A DNA stretch of 64,000 nt, from NCBI GenBank assembly GCA_028564705.1, contig JAPXFQ010000899.1, positions 2,790,001 to 2,854,000 of the forward strand. Reading direction: 5' to 3'. The number at the start of each line of letters is the position of its first letter. Position 1 is the stretch's first letter. Positions 9,884-19,500 of the stretch are shown here, piece by piece. The notes beneath the pieces were generated by a model. The model did not search any database. It was not told where the DNA came from and saw only the letters and a program-made list of their open reading frames with translations. Made by a program: the position numbers and the translations under genes. This stretch comes from Apricaphanius iberus. Its lineage: Eukaryota > Chordata > Actinopteri > Cyprinodontiformes > Aphaniidae.

Positions 9884-11819
9884 ATTTTATCATTGTGGTA
9901 TTGTACATGACAACTACATTTCATTAGAACCCAGCAAGATTAACCACTACGGGGGAAACTAATGATGATCATAACTCACTGTGCAATCAGCGCGTCTTCA
10001 CGTGGAGACACGCTGAGAGCACAGTGAGTTATGATGCGTCTTTGGGGGAAAAACAGATACATATCTACATAACCATCAGGTTTATGGCCATAAGAGTGGT
10101 AATTTCTATTAAGTTATATTGTGTGTGAATGACGTTTTTTGTTGGTCAGTTATAAACTTATGTTGAATAAGGTGGCACAAAGTTAAGACATGCCTTTCAG
10201 AAGCGTTAAAAATAGACGCTAAAATAGCCAACGATTTACTAAACATTTTTATGTTCAGTAAATTACACTGCGCCCAGAATGCCTAGTTCTTTGCCTATTC
10301 TCCTCCCAATACTTTGCGTATTCTTACAGAAATGCTCATATTGCATATTCAGATTAGGGAGAAGCGCTAAATGGATTGTATGTCTTGCTCCAGGTTTAAC
10401 AGGATCAATGCTCTCTGCATCATGTAAGTAAATCAGGTACGGCCTGTTTTTGCAACGCTGTGCAGTTTATGCCTGTTTTAACAAGTGCAAACTGTTGATA
10501 AATCAGTCTCTATGAATTTGTAAAAAATAAACCTTCTATAATTTTTTTCAATCTAACAGACTATTACGTACAACTGTTATGTCCCAGAGCATCTAAGGGG
10601 AAAGGAAGTAACAACAACTTTTTCTTGGTATTTTCCTTAAAATCCTGAAAAAATAGATTTGTGGGATTCTGTCTTGACAAATAGAGAGTACTAATACTTT
10701 TGCAAAGAACAGTGTCTCCTCTATCTTAATTGGAATTTCTTTTCCTTCTCAGGTCAACCACCAGTGAAGAGTTCAGTAGGAAAGAGTGACCCTGACAGTA
10801 AAGGTAGAGAGAAATTTCCTGCCCCTGCCATCCAGTCAGAGGACAGGAGGAAGCGCCTGCTGAGGTCTGACCATGAGGGAGCCCCTCCTGAAAGTCGCCG
10901 TCGCCTGGAGGAACTTCGACACAATGAGGAGGCCGTGTCAGCGTCCTTAGACCTAGCAAGTGAAAGCGAGGGAGATGAGGATGAAGAGCTGGAGTGGGAC
11001 CAGGGGGGAGACAGTGACCGACTGAAGCAAGAAGACAGCGGGGGAGGGGGTAAACAGAGCAGAGATGGGGACACCCCAACCAGAGGGGACAGATCGGGCA
11101 GGGTGCACAACGGCCGGGCTGTGATCCAGCAGCTTAAGAGTGTAGTGACCCCTTCCACCCTACCGGGCAGTCCCACTATCAAGACTGAACATGAAGTTCT
11201 GAGCACTGGAGGGCGCTGGGGGTCACACACCTCTCAGCCCCAGCCGTCGCACACGCACACACCGTCCAGTAGCCTAAACGGCGACAGCCCCACCACCACA
11301 ATCCCCGACTCCTCATCCAGCAGCGAAGCACCATCTAAGGGCTTGTTCACCCCTCCCTCCCCCGCATTGTCCCCTTCCATGCCGGTGTCCTCCCCACAGC
11401 CCCGTGAGGACAGAGCTGTCTCCGGCGTGGTTAGTCGCACTGCTGCAGGTGGTGGCACCGGTAATGGCCCTGACTTCGAGCTGCTACAAAGACTGGCGGG
11501 CGGTGCGGCCGGGCGGGTCCTCTTTCACCCGCTAGCTCTGGGCCCACAGGGCCCTCAGAGCCTGTACGCCCCGAGCACGATCCGCTACGCTCCACCGGAA
11601 CTGCCCCCCTCCCACCACCATGCCACGGGGCACGGTGACAGCCTGCAGCTACGCTCAGACCACCACAAGGGACCCCCACCAACCTTCTTCCCACACTTAC
11701 AGCGGCTGGCCGGGCTGCCGCCCTTCAGTGGTTTCTCACCGTCTGACAGCCCTTTCTCCTCCAGCCTGCCTTTCTGTATGAATGGATTGAGGGGGGCTGC
11801 AGGCACAGAGGAAGATTGA
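1..11819 (+). CDS. npas1: NPAS1-like bHLH-PAS transcription factor, C-terminal 616 residues (5' partial)
   Basis: Seven coding exons join in frame: <1-107, 265-377, 3359-3555, 3798-3904, 4078-4225, 6882-6994, 10753-11819 (TGA 11817-11819). All visible introns are GT-AG. The 616 residues cover the end of PAS-A (starts [11 protein letters not shown]), a Ser/Thr-rich loop, the [13 protein letters not shown] segment, PAS-B (about residues 105-224, with [45 protein letters not shown]) and a long Ser/Pro/acidic C-terminal region. NPAS1 and NPAS3 are neuronal class I bHLH-PAS repressors that dimerise with ARNT. I prefer NPAS1 because of [35 protein letters not shown] and convergent adjacency to tmem160. 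The C-terminal region is longer than in mammalian NPAS1 (590 aa in total in human), closer to NPAS3. TIRYAPPEL and the SUMO-like IKTE are shared family motifs. The bHLH exons lie outside the window. Confidence 0.93.
265..377 (+). CDS. npas1: npas1 exon: PAS-A continuation ([13 protein letters not shown])
   Basis: The acceptor is TTTGACAGCAG and the donor GTAACT. The exon encodes [28 protein letters not shown] and LHVKSSGYK. The [13 protein letters not shown] core is the hallmark of the NPAS1/3 and SIM branch of bHLH-PAS proteins. It ends in phase 0. Confidence 0.93.
495..846. mobile_element. Short non-autonomous hAT-type element with perfect 8-bp TSD
   Basis: The ends are inverted: TGTGTCAAACTCAAAGCCC near the left and GAGTTTGACACCCCT at the right. 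The 352-bp unit is bounded by identical GGTTTAAA at 487-494 and 847-854. An 8-bp target duplication with CAGGGGTGTCAAACTC-type termini is typical of hAT MITEs common in vertebrate genomes. It has no coding capacity. Confidence 0.85.
1596..2256. mobile_element. Older hAT-like element with GCCGGCCC/GGGCTGGCCC termini
   Basis: The left end CAGAGCCGGCCCAAG and right end CTCTGGGCTGGCCCTG are imperfect inverted repeats. The inside is AT-rich. The flanking octamers TTTTTGAC and CTTTTGGT match at 5 of 8 positions, consistent with an eroded 8-bp duplication. A related left end occurs at 29297-29311. Confidence 0.65.
3359..3555 (+). CDS. npas1: npas1 exon: PAS-A end to PAS-B start
   Basis: The acceptor is CTTGTCAG and the donor GTAGTT. 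It encodes [28 protein letters not shown] and [18 protein letters not shown], matching the inter-PAS region and the first PAS-B strand of NPAS3/NPAS1. It ends in phase 2, completing Arg with the next exon. Confidence 0.95.
3798..3904 (+). CDS. npas1: npas1 exon: PAS-B core
   Basis: The acceptor is TTCTCCACAG and the donor GTGAGT. It encodes [20 protein letters not shown] and [15 protein letters not shown], the central helices of PAS-B. It ends in phase 1. Confidence 0.96.
4013..4026 (-). promoter_or_regulatory. CTCF-like motif, npas1 intron
   Basis: The reverse complement is GCAGCAGAGGGCGC, matching the CTCF core CCASYAGRKGGCRS at 13 of 14 positions. Binding is inferred only. Confidence 0.4.
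4078..4225 (+). CDS. npas1: npas1 exon: PAS-B distal half
   Basis: The acceptor is TTACTGTCAG and the donor GTCGGT. It encodes [33 protein letters not shown] and VIWVNYVLS, the terminal PAS-B strands. RWLQRRGG rather than the RWMQKNGG of NPAS3 favours NPAS1. It ends in phase 2. Confidence 0.96.
4226..5063 (+). other. npas1 intron sequence, no gene seen
   Basis: AT-rich intron with a short GA-rich run near 4500-4515. The decamer GATGCTGACA at 5054-5063 is the left target duplication of the LINE insertion that follows. Confidence 0.6.
5064..6070 (+). mobile_element. 5'-truncated Rex3-like (RTE-type) LINE with 10-bp TSD
   Basis: An open frame from 5062 to the TGA at 6022-6024 encodes the distal reverse transcriptase. 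It contains [17 protein letters not shown], the catalytic [37 protein letters not shown] and a final [10 protein letters not shown]. The 3' UTR is very short and the tail is a GGAT/GATG repeat (about 6046-6068), as in RTE/Rex3 elements. GATGCTGACA lies on both sides (5054-5063 and 6071-6080), marking target-primed insertion. The block near 5138-5158 resembles the conserved Rex3 RT site. The copy lacks the endonuclease and proximal RT, so it cannot be autonomous, although the remaining frame has no stop. It sits in sense orientation in an npas1 intron. Confidence 0.9.
6081..6881 (+). other. npas1 intron; TAATTA-rich stretch
   Basis: Non-coding. Homeodomain-type ATTA cores cluster at 6468-6570 (CTAATTAG, ATAATTAG, GTTAATTAGT, GTAATTAC, CTCATTAA). 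A short GT-rich run lies at 6641-6662. Candidate intronic regulatory DNA; conservation is untested. Confidence 0.35.
6882..6994 (+). CDS. npas1: npas1 exon: PAS-B to C-terminal linker
   Basis: The acceptor is TATCAATCCAG and the donor GTAGCG. It encodes [17 protein letters not shown] and a Ser-rich linker. The [12 protein letters not shown] block corresponds to the post-PAS motif of NPAS1/3. It ends in phase 1. Confidence 0.9.
8269..8800. mobile_element. Interspersed repeat (CTTGCCAACCCTCCCGA family), copy inside the Tc1 remnant
   Basis: Starts with ACTTGCCAACCCTCCCGATT and several CTCCCGAATTT-like repeats. The stretch 8395-8660 has an inverted, diverged relative at 59480-59690 (shared ATGTGAGAGGGAT, GCCGTTTTGAATC, GTCACCTA-like blocks). 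The superfamily is not resolved. Its position right after the broken transposase motif suggests insertion there. Confidence 0.55.
9717..9767. repeat. (TC)n microsatellite
   Basis: About 25 uninterrupted TC dinucleotides inside the copy 1 repeat. Confidence 0.97.
9833..9880. repeat. (AT)n microsatellite
   Basis: About 24 AT dinucleotides, flanked by ATATCAT and ATGATAT so that the whole tract is palindromic. Confidence 0.97.
9968..10035. repeat. 68-bp hairpin with perfect 17-bp stem
   Basis: ATCATAACTCACTGTGC (9968-9984) is the exact inverse of 10019-10035. Within the loop, CAGCG-GTCT and AGAC-CGCTG extend the pairing after a short mismatch. It is absent as a perfect hairpin in the related copy near 30530-30570. 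Confidence 0.85.
10753..11819 (+). CDS. npas1: npas1 terminal coding exon: regulatory C-terminus
   Basis: The acceptor is TTCCTTCTCAG; the exon is open for 354 full codons to TGA. It holds an acidic run ([13 protein letters not shown]), a SUMO consensus-like IKTE, Ser/Pro/Thr-rich sequence, [24 protein letters not shown] and a final GTEED. TIRYAPxE and PHLQRL are conserved near the end of NPAS1/NPAS3. The exon is distinctly GC-rich against AT-rich flanks. Confidence 0.94.
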
Positions 11820-13100
11820 ACCTCTCCGGGGGAGAAGGACAGAGGGGAAAATGAAAAATGAAGTGACATGACAGACCGACAGACAATGAAAAGGGCATGA
11901 AAGTCAGAAATGTTAGGACATCAAGCCTCTAAGGACTTTACTAATTGGACAATGAGCTGGATAACTGCAATCTGAAGAATATGACACAAAAATTTACTCT
12001 GAACTAGTGACAGCAGCTCTCAGTGAAAAACAGGACATGGACACTTTTGACTGGCTGTCCCTAAAGACTTCTCATCTCTGCAACAATAATAAACTCTGCT
12101 CTGTCTTTCTTTAGACTGCTGCATTGCTTTCTGTGTCTCTTCCACTTGGAGAAGCCATACTGTACATAGCTACAAACAAAACCACGAAGACCCTCAGCTT
12201 ACATCCATGTCACTTTTAGTCCAGTTATCCCAGTTAAACTAGAAGAAGGAGGACACTTGTCTGTGAGGGATGAAAGAGACATTTGGAGTAAAATGTTTTT
12301 ATCATTACAGTATTATAAAAATATTTCTTCCACTCGGCTCCAGACGAGAGTTTAACTGTAAGGTTTCCCTTGACATAGATAGAGATGACCTTTTGATGTT
12401 TTATATCGGATTCCCGAAAGATATTAAAGAAGTGTTCATCAGTCAGCCATACTTAAAGCACAGTGTTGGGACAGAACCATAAGTAATATTGTACCAGACA
12501 TTCCAGTATATATTAAGAAAGGAAAATGCGTCACAGACTGTTGATGTTTGAATATGAGGTGGTAATTTGTTTGACTAAGTGTTAATTATAGTATATTCTT
12601 TATGAAGCTGAGATTGTGTTTGTGTATGAAAGCCATACTGTTTTTTTTCTTGTTTTTTTTCTTTTAAACATTAATACGTTGATGTAGGATCTTGTATCCA
12701 AACAGAGAAATTAACATAGTTTATTGGATGTGCAATGTCATCCAGATGTTCTGTTGTCGTTTCCTTTTTTTTTTTTTTTGAAAAAGTATATTTCTAAGAA
12801 TGTTTAGAGGAGGACATGGTGAAGGACAGAAATGAATTTGTCGCCTGTACCTCCTGTGTTTTTATGAGCACTTACTGATATTTGTTCCGGTGTGAACTCA
12901 ATGCACTTGGTGACTCGGATGTTTGATCCTGTTAAAACAGAAAACAACAGAAGTGGTCGTTAATAATGTAAACTGACCACTGAGCACTGAGGAGGGAGGG
13001 CTGGAGGTATTTGTGTCAAAATGACAGGTCGATAAATAGACCCTCATGGTCATTAAAGTATGACCATTTGGGGTCAATAAAACGAAACTGTCAACTTGGT
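11820..13100 (+). other. npas1: npas1 3' UTR (approximate) with candidate poly(A) signals
   Basis: No ORF of note. AATAAA occurs at 12088-12093 and again at 13076-13081. I cannot tell which is used, so the transcript end is approximate. Confidence 0.5.
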
Positions 13101-15840
13101 GCAGGGTTTTAAAGTTAAAGTAGAGATTCATGGCCCTCGACATTTATTAGCATCTCCAGTAAAGATGTGCAAATGAATTAATCTTTTAGCAGTAGCATAA
13201 TACCACAATAAATACCTACCTTTAATTTGAGTGCTAATATTTAGTGAGGAAAAATGAAATGCCTGATGCATTCAATAATTATTTACAAAATAATAACTGC
13301 CACAAATAGTAATCCCGTGAATTATCCATTTGAAATAAATGTAAAAAAAACAAAAGCAACAAACAAAAATGTATATTTTCCCTTTAGAAATTTTATGGAC
13401 TGTCAAGCAACTAGGAATGGGCCTGTTTCAGGTATCAAGGTAGAAACACTTGTACAAATTTGAACGGTTTCAAAACCAGAGAATTTCACACAGACTGTTT
13501 TTTCATCTGTTTAGTACATACAATAGGAAAACATGGTTTTTCCCCATCTTTAGCTGCGCACTGTCAATCAGCAAGTTGAAAGCAGACAGTTACACTATAC
13601 TCTCAATTACAAGAGACAAATTTCAGCTGTTTGTTTTGATTTTAAAATCAGCAAAAAATATATTTGTTGTCACTGTCACTTAAATGGAATATCGAGAATA
13701 AAGTTGCAATTTGTCAGTCAAATATATATTAAGTATAAAATTAAATTATAGAATAATACACTTGAGAATATTTACACATATTTACAAATATAGTTGGAAC
13801 AAACATGAATAATCACTTAGTGGAAACTAAAAGAGCACCACCCATGACTCTTATTAAAGTAAAAATGTATTGAAATTAAAGTCTCATCCCTGACAGCTGA
13901 CTAATAGTAGATTGGCTATCCAAGGAGAAATCCTGATTAATTAAGTACCTAATATCAGGTTATTCTCATGTTGCTTTATAATTGAGACAAAAGGGTGAAA
14001 TATTCTATGTAATAAGTGTTTGAATATTGCTAATACTAAATTCAGCCTATAAATCAAAATTAGAATAACTAAATGTTGTGGATAGCATAAGAGTTTCAAT
14101 AGTCAGTGGTTTAAATAACAGCAGCAGCATTAGTCATAATTCTTGCTTTCCTGTTTTAAATAAAAGCAGTAAAACAAACCGCAGTATTTATGTATTCTCA
14201 TACCCTCCCATATGTGTGAGTTACAACGTAACTTAACAAACTGTTTCCTCTTTTACTGAAAAGGATCTGGAGGTGATAAGGTAAACATTGTACTTTAGAA
14301 TTAGGGCATTTAAGATCACTTTACCTAAAAGTGTAGATGCAGGATCATTAAAAAAGTAAGATTTAAAAGAAACAGTTAGACTTGCTTACTGCCCCATGCT
14401 GACAAGGACATTTTAAATAATAATTATGACTTTTTCCTTCCCTTGGGTATAAATATGATGCGTCATTGAGGCCCCATTTCTCTTTGCCACTCTTGAAAAA
14501 GGGAAAGACAGGAGAAGTTCAGTAAGAATGAGAATAAAATAGCAAATAAACTTACCCATGAAGACAGTCAGAGCAAGGATTTATAGGTTTAACTGTAACA
14601 AACTAGACTGGACAAGAACCCAAGCTTATCTTGTCATAATGTATAACTAACAGGATGGTAAGGAAGGGAACTATATTTTCAAAGATAATTGTTAGGTAAC
14701 TGCAGGCAATTTTACATTATGTGATTTTCTTCCTGCAATGGAAAAATAAATTAATTATAAGTTATTTTACACATCTTTACTAGGGGTGACGGTAAATGTG
14801 GTTGGTTGTTTTACATTACTCAGTCTGAAAAAAAAAGTGTTTTATACTAATTAAAAGGCTTTTAATGGCTCAGAAAAGGCATTTTCTACTTCAGTTTTGT
14901 GATTGTGGTAGATGAGACACGAAATCTGAGAATTTGCATTTTGAAAACATTAAAATCCTAAAGTTTCACACTATTCACAAAGATTTTTGCAAAAATACAT
15001 CCAGTACTTAATGCATTAAGTATTCCAAGAATTATAGAAAAAAATATGAACTAAGAAAATGTTTTCTTGCACTTTGGAATGAGGGCTTTTGCACCGGTCT
15101 CTAAAACAAAGGAAAATGTCAAATGCTTGGAATTTAGGGGGCTTTTTTTGCCTCCAAAATGAGATTATAGTTATTCTCCTGAGAGGATTTTGTTCACACA
15201 CAAACCGGATGTTCCAAGTCTAATATTTGAGGTGGAAAAAAAACATTCAATCTGCTGTGTGCAATACACGCATATGTTGTAACCGTCACAAATGCCGAGT
15301 GTGGGAGCGCACTTGTTCTCGGGTGTTTACCAGTGTAATAATGCGAGTGTGGATGCAGTTCTGAGAGTGTGTTTGCTTGTGTGTGGGTGTCTTTTTGTTT
15401 TGGTCTTTTGTTCTTGTTGTTGCTGAGTGTAAAAAAAAAAAGCTAACCCCTATGCCCATCACTGTGAATCTAACATTATCCTTCTCACATGTCTGTGAAT
15501 ATGTCAGCCACCCATCAAAGAAAATGAACAAATGTAAAAAGTAAAAAAAAAACAATGATACAGATGACGATAACAATAAAAATATTCCAGTAGAGAAGCA
15601 CAAGTATAGATTGTCGTATTTTCTTCACTCTTTTTCATCTTTATAATGCATCTGATTAAAGTTTGACCTGTTTTTTTAATTGATCACAAACATGCCTGTT
15701 CTTCATACATATTTACAGTAATTTAACGATAGTCACCAACACATCTTTATAAAGTATTTCAACATGATACAGCTTTTTGGCACACATGCAGTCCCTTGTT
15801 TAAAATCTATATATGTTTCAACTATTTCACACTTTAAGTA
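13101..15840. other. AT-rich intergenic DNA, nothing recognised
   Basis: No splice-consistent coding segment, RNA gene or clear transposon end was seen. It contains only short poly-A/T tracts. Confidence 0.6.
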
Positions 15841-16500
15841 CAGTAGCAGCCAGAACCATTATACCTTTATTTATTCTATATTAACAGGACAATAAAAATA
15901 CATTCTAAACATTTATGTAATTGTAAAGTTAAAAGAAAATTTTACATTATTTTCTAGCAGTTTTTTCAAATAAAAAACATTAGTATTCACCAAGCTTTTT
16001 TTAATAGTTTGTAGAACTACCCTTGAGTATTTTAGGGTGCAATTCTATGTAGGTTTTTGTTTAGGGACTTACATTTTTGCCACTTTTTCTTTTCAAAGTA
16101 GTTCAGAGAAGCATCTATGAAAAAATTCTTAATTTGATAGCCATCCTAAAACATTAATTTGCTTGGATATAAATCATTCTGTTGAAGCCCTGGTCATATG
16201 TTTAGGGTGATTGTCGTGGTGGAAGGTTAACTTTCACCCAATCTCAAGTCTTTCCCTGCCTCTAGCAAGTTTTCTTCTATGTTTGTTCTTTTGGGAAATT
16301 GCAGATTATGACTGTCTTTCAACAATGCAGGAACCTTGTTGCTCTTCAATAAAGACCACATCAATGAAGTACATACTGATAATTATCCTATCACCTGAGC
16401 TGTATATCTCTTCAAAGTTACCATTAACATCTCAGGTGCTTCACTGATTAATGTTCTCTGTGTCTGGGAGGGCAAACTGTATTAAGTGGAAACGAGGTGA
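15841..16500 (-). mobile_element. Decayed Tc1-like transposase remnant
   Basis: On the minus strand, around 16189-16215, the sequence reads DNHPKHMTR, a decayed DNDPKH catalytic motif. The neighbouring text (TTCACCCAATCTCAAGTCTT, CTCTAGCAAGTTTTCTTC) is typical of the antisense of fish Tc1-like elements. Many stops are present and clear termini were not found. Confidence 0.55.
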
Positions 16501-19460
16501 TTATAAAGCACTACACAGAATAACTGTTTAAATAATTATCATAATTCAATTAATGATAAGTGACTTCTAAAGGTGATTGCTGGATTTTATGTCTGGGTAC
16601 CAGAGTAAAGGGGGCTAAATACAAATCCACAGCCAGTATTTCATATTTCCATCTGTAAGCATTTTATAACCATGTATCACTTTCCTGTAATTTTGAGTTA
16701 TGAATGAGTTGGTCTGTTACACATAAAATCTCCTTGCAATACACTGAGGTTTATAGTTATTTGACAAAGTGTGAGAAAGCTCAAAGCTCTGATAAACAAC
16801 ATATGCAAACAATGACGAGGGGGGAAAAAAGGATATACAAAAATATCTGGGTTACTGAATATACAGGTTCACATGTTATTATTAAAAGACCAAGTGGTCA
16901 GTCTTTCATTTCCCTAAAGTGGACAAAACAATATAAATGTTTAATAAAAAGGCAACATGTGGAGCAGGTGAGCGCAACCGCTGGCAGCACATCACCCGAG
17001 AGTTACGGATTCAGAAAAGAATCGGCCGTAAATTGGTTTGAAATGAACGCAAAGGCGCGGAGAGCGTCTCACTTATGAGAAACTATATATGCAGGCACGC
17101 GTCGCAATGTATGTATGTGTGCATGTGTGAGTGTGCGTGACTGTGTGTGTGAATGTTTTGCATGCATCTTGCTGAATACGCATATGTGTGTGTGTGTGTG
17201 TGTGTCTGTGTGTTGTCTGAAGCAGCCCCAGGGAGGGGCTCTGACATTGAAGACGGGTTAAATCCTGTTTTACATTCAAGTGGCAGGCCCTAGTTCATTA
17301 GAGTGAGGATCATTCCTCCTCAAGACCAAAGGAAGCGCATACTAAACAAGAGCAGTTGTTGGGGAGAAAATGCCATTGTACGTGCAGAAGTGTATGCACT
17401 GTATGTGAGGATGTCTGTGTGTGAGTGTGTGTGTGTGTGCATGGCTGCAAAACAACCTTTCCTCTTTGTGTTATAACGTCTTTATATAGTGAGGAAAAGG
17501 TGTGGTTTGTGCAACTGAAATCATCGTGTGCTGTTTGCGTGCATGTGTGTGCATGAGCATAAGTCATGACAGCCTTCTCCGACTCGTCTTCTGCTCAGGC
17601 TGTCATTGAGTCACCCATACGCCCTCTCTGTCACTAACTTTGATGGCTTATCTTACCCCCTGAATTAGAGTCGTGCTCCCAGGGGAAATACCTCAGCACA
17701 TGTAAATGCATTTGAAAAAGTAAAAATATGAGAGGGAATAATAAAGTGAGGTATTGAGGGAGGCAGTTTCTGCCTTGAATGGGAGTTACACTCCTTGTCC
17801 TTCAATCCTTCTTTTTTACTCTCTTGGTTTTCATCTTTGTCACTGTTTCCCAACCAAACTCTCAGCTGAGCTTAAACTTCATTCCGTCTAAAGCCAGATC
17901 CTTTGATCCGTGTGTATGATATTTAACACCTGAGAGCAGATGAACAGACTGCTTTGGAAATGAAGAAAAGGTTATGAACCCAACTTTTCAGGGCTGAGGT
18001 TGTTGATGTGAAAATTGAGGTTTTGGAAATTGCATGAGGCTGGACTCATGGCCGGCTGTGTTGGCTGTTCAGGGTCTCGGATAGATGGTGTTTGTCAGTG
18101 GGGCCGTGTCTCCTGCCTCTGGGCACCCTGCCCTTTAGACGCGCCAGGCCTCAGGAGCCTCCTGCATGCCAAACAGACCTGTGCAGTCAGATGCAGCCAC
18201 AGAAGGGAGAGGAGGAGAGGAAGGAGGGGTGGACGATCGGACGTGAGGTGGGAGATGTCCGGGGCGAAAAGGGTAGAGAAGGGATCTGAGGAGGAGAAGC
18301 CTGCAGTAGGAATTGGGTGGTGGTCACACAACTACAGTCCCTTCACTCACACCATGAATGTGAAATACAGCAATGTCGGAAATACTTAGGAGTCTGAGAA
18401 GGAGATCAGGGAGGAACTGAAGAAAAGGAGAGGAAGACAGGGTGGTTGTGGGGTGAGTCTTAACAGCAATGCTGTGTGTCGATGGCTGGGAGATATCAGA
18501 AACCTTCGCCCTAACCCAGTCAGAGATAGTTATCACAGACAAAGCCCCCCTCTGCAACACCAGCACTCCCACACACACATACACAGACACACACACTGCT
18601 CATTTCATCTGATATACATGCGTGTGGATGAGGAGCTCATTAAAAGAATTATGCATGTACAGAAAGCACAGTTTGTACATCTTTTGACTCCCACTGCAGC
18701 AAGAGCATCTACTGACTCTGCATCTATCCATTATATTCAGCTTTATTTGCATAATTAAAAAAAAACATGACAATCCCCTTATGATGGATTGATTAAGCCA
18801 TGTAATTTTTTAACTGATAGTTTTTTAACACATAATTTACGTAAGATAACTTTTAAAAATCTTTATCTTACAATGTTTCTCAAAAAGTTTACACACCTTT
18901 TTTAAAATGTACATTCTGTAATAAATGTATGTATGTAATGTATAAATGATATAACATTTAGAAAATGTATTACCTCTGATGTTATATAGTCAATACTCTG
19001 TAATGTACAGTACAGTTGGGGCAGATGCTGAAATTTTAAAGACATCTTCTGATCAAATTAAAGCGCTCAACCCATTCGACTTCACACATGCCTTGTGATG
19101 TCTCTGATCAGCCTGAAATAATGTTGATCTAAGAAGAGTCGTCTTAATATTAGGCCATTTTCATCTTTTATCAACATTAAACGGTCTTAAAGAGCTAACC
19201 CACGGCTAAAATAATCTAATTGTACAAACATGTTTGATACCTTTTCTACAGTAAAATTCAAGCATTTTTCAAGCATTTTCAAGGGAATTTTTCAAACTTT
19301 TTCAGCACCATATTTTAGAGATAAGAAAAAAATTCATGAAGACAGTTTAAATTCACTATCAAATAAAACGATTTATTACTGTAATTAATTATGTCTTGAG
19401 GTGGTATTTTACATAACAGGGACAGAGTAAACTAAAATACAGTATAACAAAACGTTCAAA
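16501..19460. other. Intergenic DNA with GT/AC microsatellites and a GC-richer patch
   Basis: GT runs lie at 17184-17206 and about 17418-17440. A GC-richer patch at 18050-18310 has short overlapping ORFs on both strands but no recognisable protein or splice logic. No gene is called. Confidence 0.5.
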
Positions 19461-19462
19461 AT

Positions 19463-19500
19463 GTCAAGAGGAGCCAGTTGAGGTGGCTTGGGCATCAGGG
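19463..19500 (+). mobile_element. Short Rex3-like LINE fragment
   Basis: The sequence AGAGGAGCCAGTTGAGGTGG, followed by CTTGGGCATC, matches the RT C-terminal coding part of the 5064-6070 element around 5783-5820. It is about 40 bp long with no other recognisable LINE sequence beside it. Confidence 0.55.

Larger units (their letters stand above)
9251..10506. mobile_element. Non-autonomous DNA transposon-like repeat, copy 1
   Basis: The left end GGGCCAGATTTAGCAAG and the inverted right end GAGACTGATTTATCAAC are similar. Much of the interior is shared in the same orientation with 29846-30868 (ATCTACTAAGATTG, GAGCAGTAT, CTCCCAATA). It includes a TC microsatellite, an AT run and a long hairpin (9968-10035). 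A Harbinger-like origin is possible from the GGGCC-type end, but not proven. Confidence 0.55.
7041..10710 (+). mobile_element. Tc1-like transposon remnant interrupted by later insertions
   Basis: The 18-mer GTTCTTTGCAAAAGTATT at 7041-7058 recurs as a perfect inverted copy at 10693-10710. Between them, 7360-8268 resembles a decayed Tc1-like transposase on the + strand; the DNxPKH catalytic-type motif reads DNEPKH at 8251-8268. The similarity stops abruptly at about 8269, where other repeats begin (8269-8800 and 9251-10506). This explains the 3.7-kb span of what should be a 1.3-1.7-kb element. It fills most of the last npas1 intron. Confidence 0.7.

Noticed and set aside
1..11819. Assignment of the bHLH-PAS gene to NPAS3
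   Set aside because: The C-terminal length and TIRYAP motif are shared, but [26 protein letters not shown] and convergence with tmem160 favour NPAS1.
10726..11869. Several minus-strand ORFs of 74-158 codons opposite the npas1 terminal exon
   Set aside because: They are antisense shadows of a GC-rich exon whose sense frame matches NPAS1; composition is Ser/Pro/Arg-biased with no domain.
17073..17567. His/Thr-repeat ORFs on the minus strand
   Set aside because: Translations of GT/AC microsatellites.
18015..18389. 124-codon ORF in a GC-richer intergenic patch
   Set aside because: Overlapping ORFs of similar length on both strands, no domain, no splice context and purine-rich low complexity.
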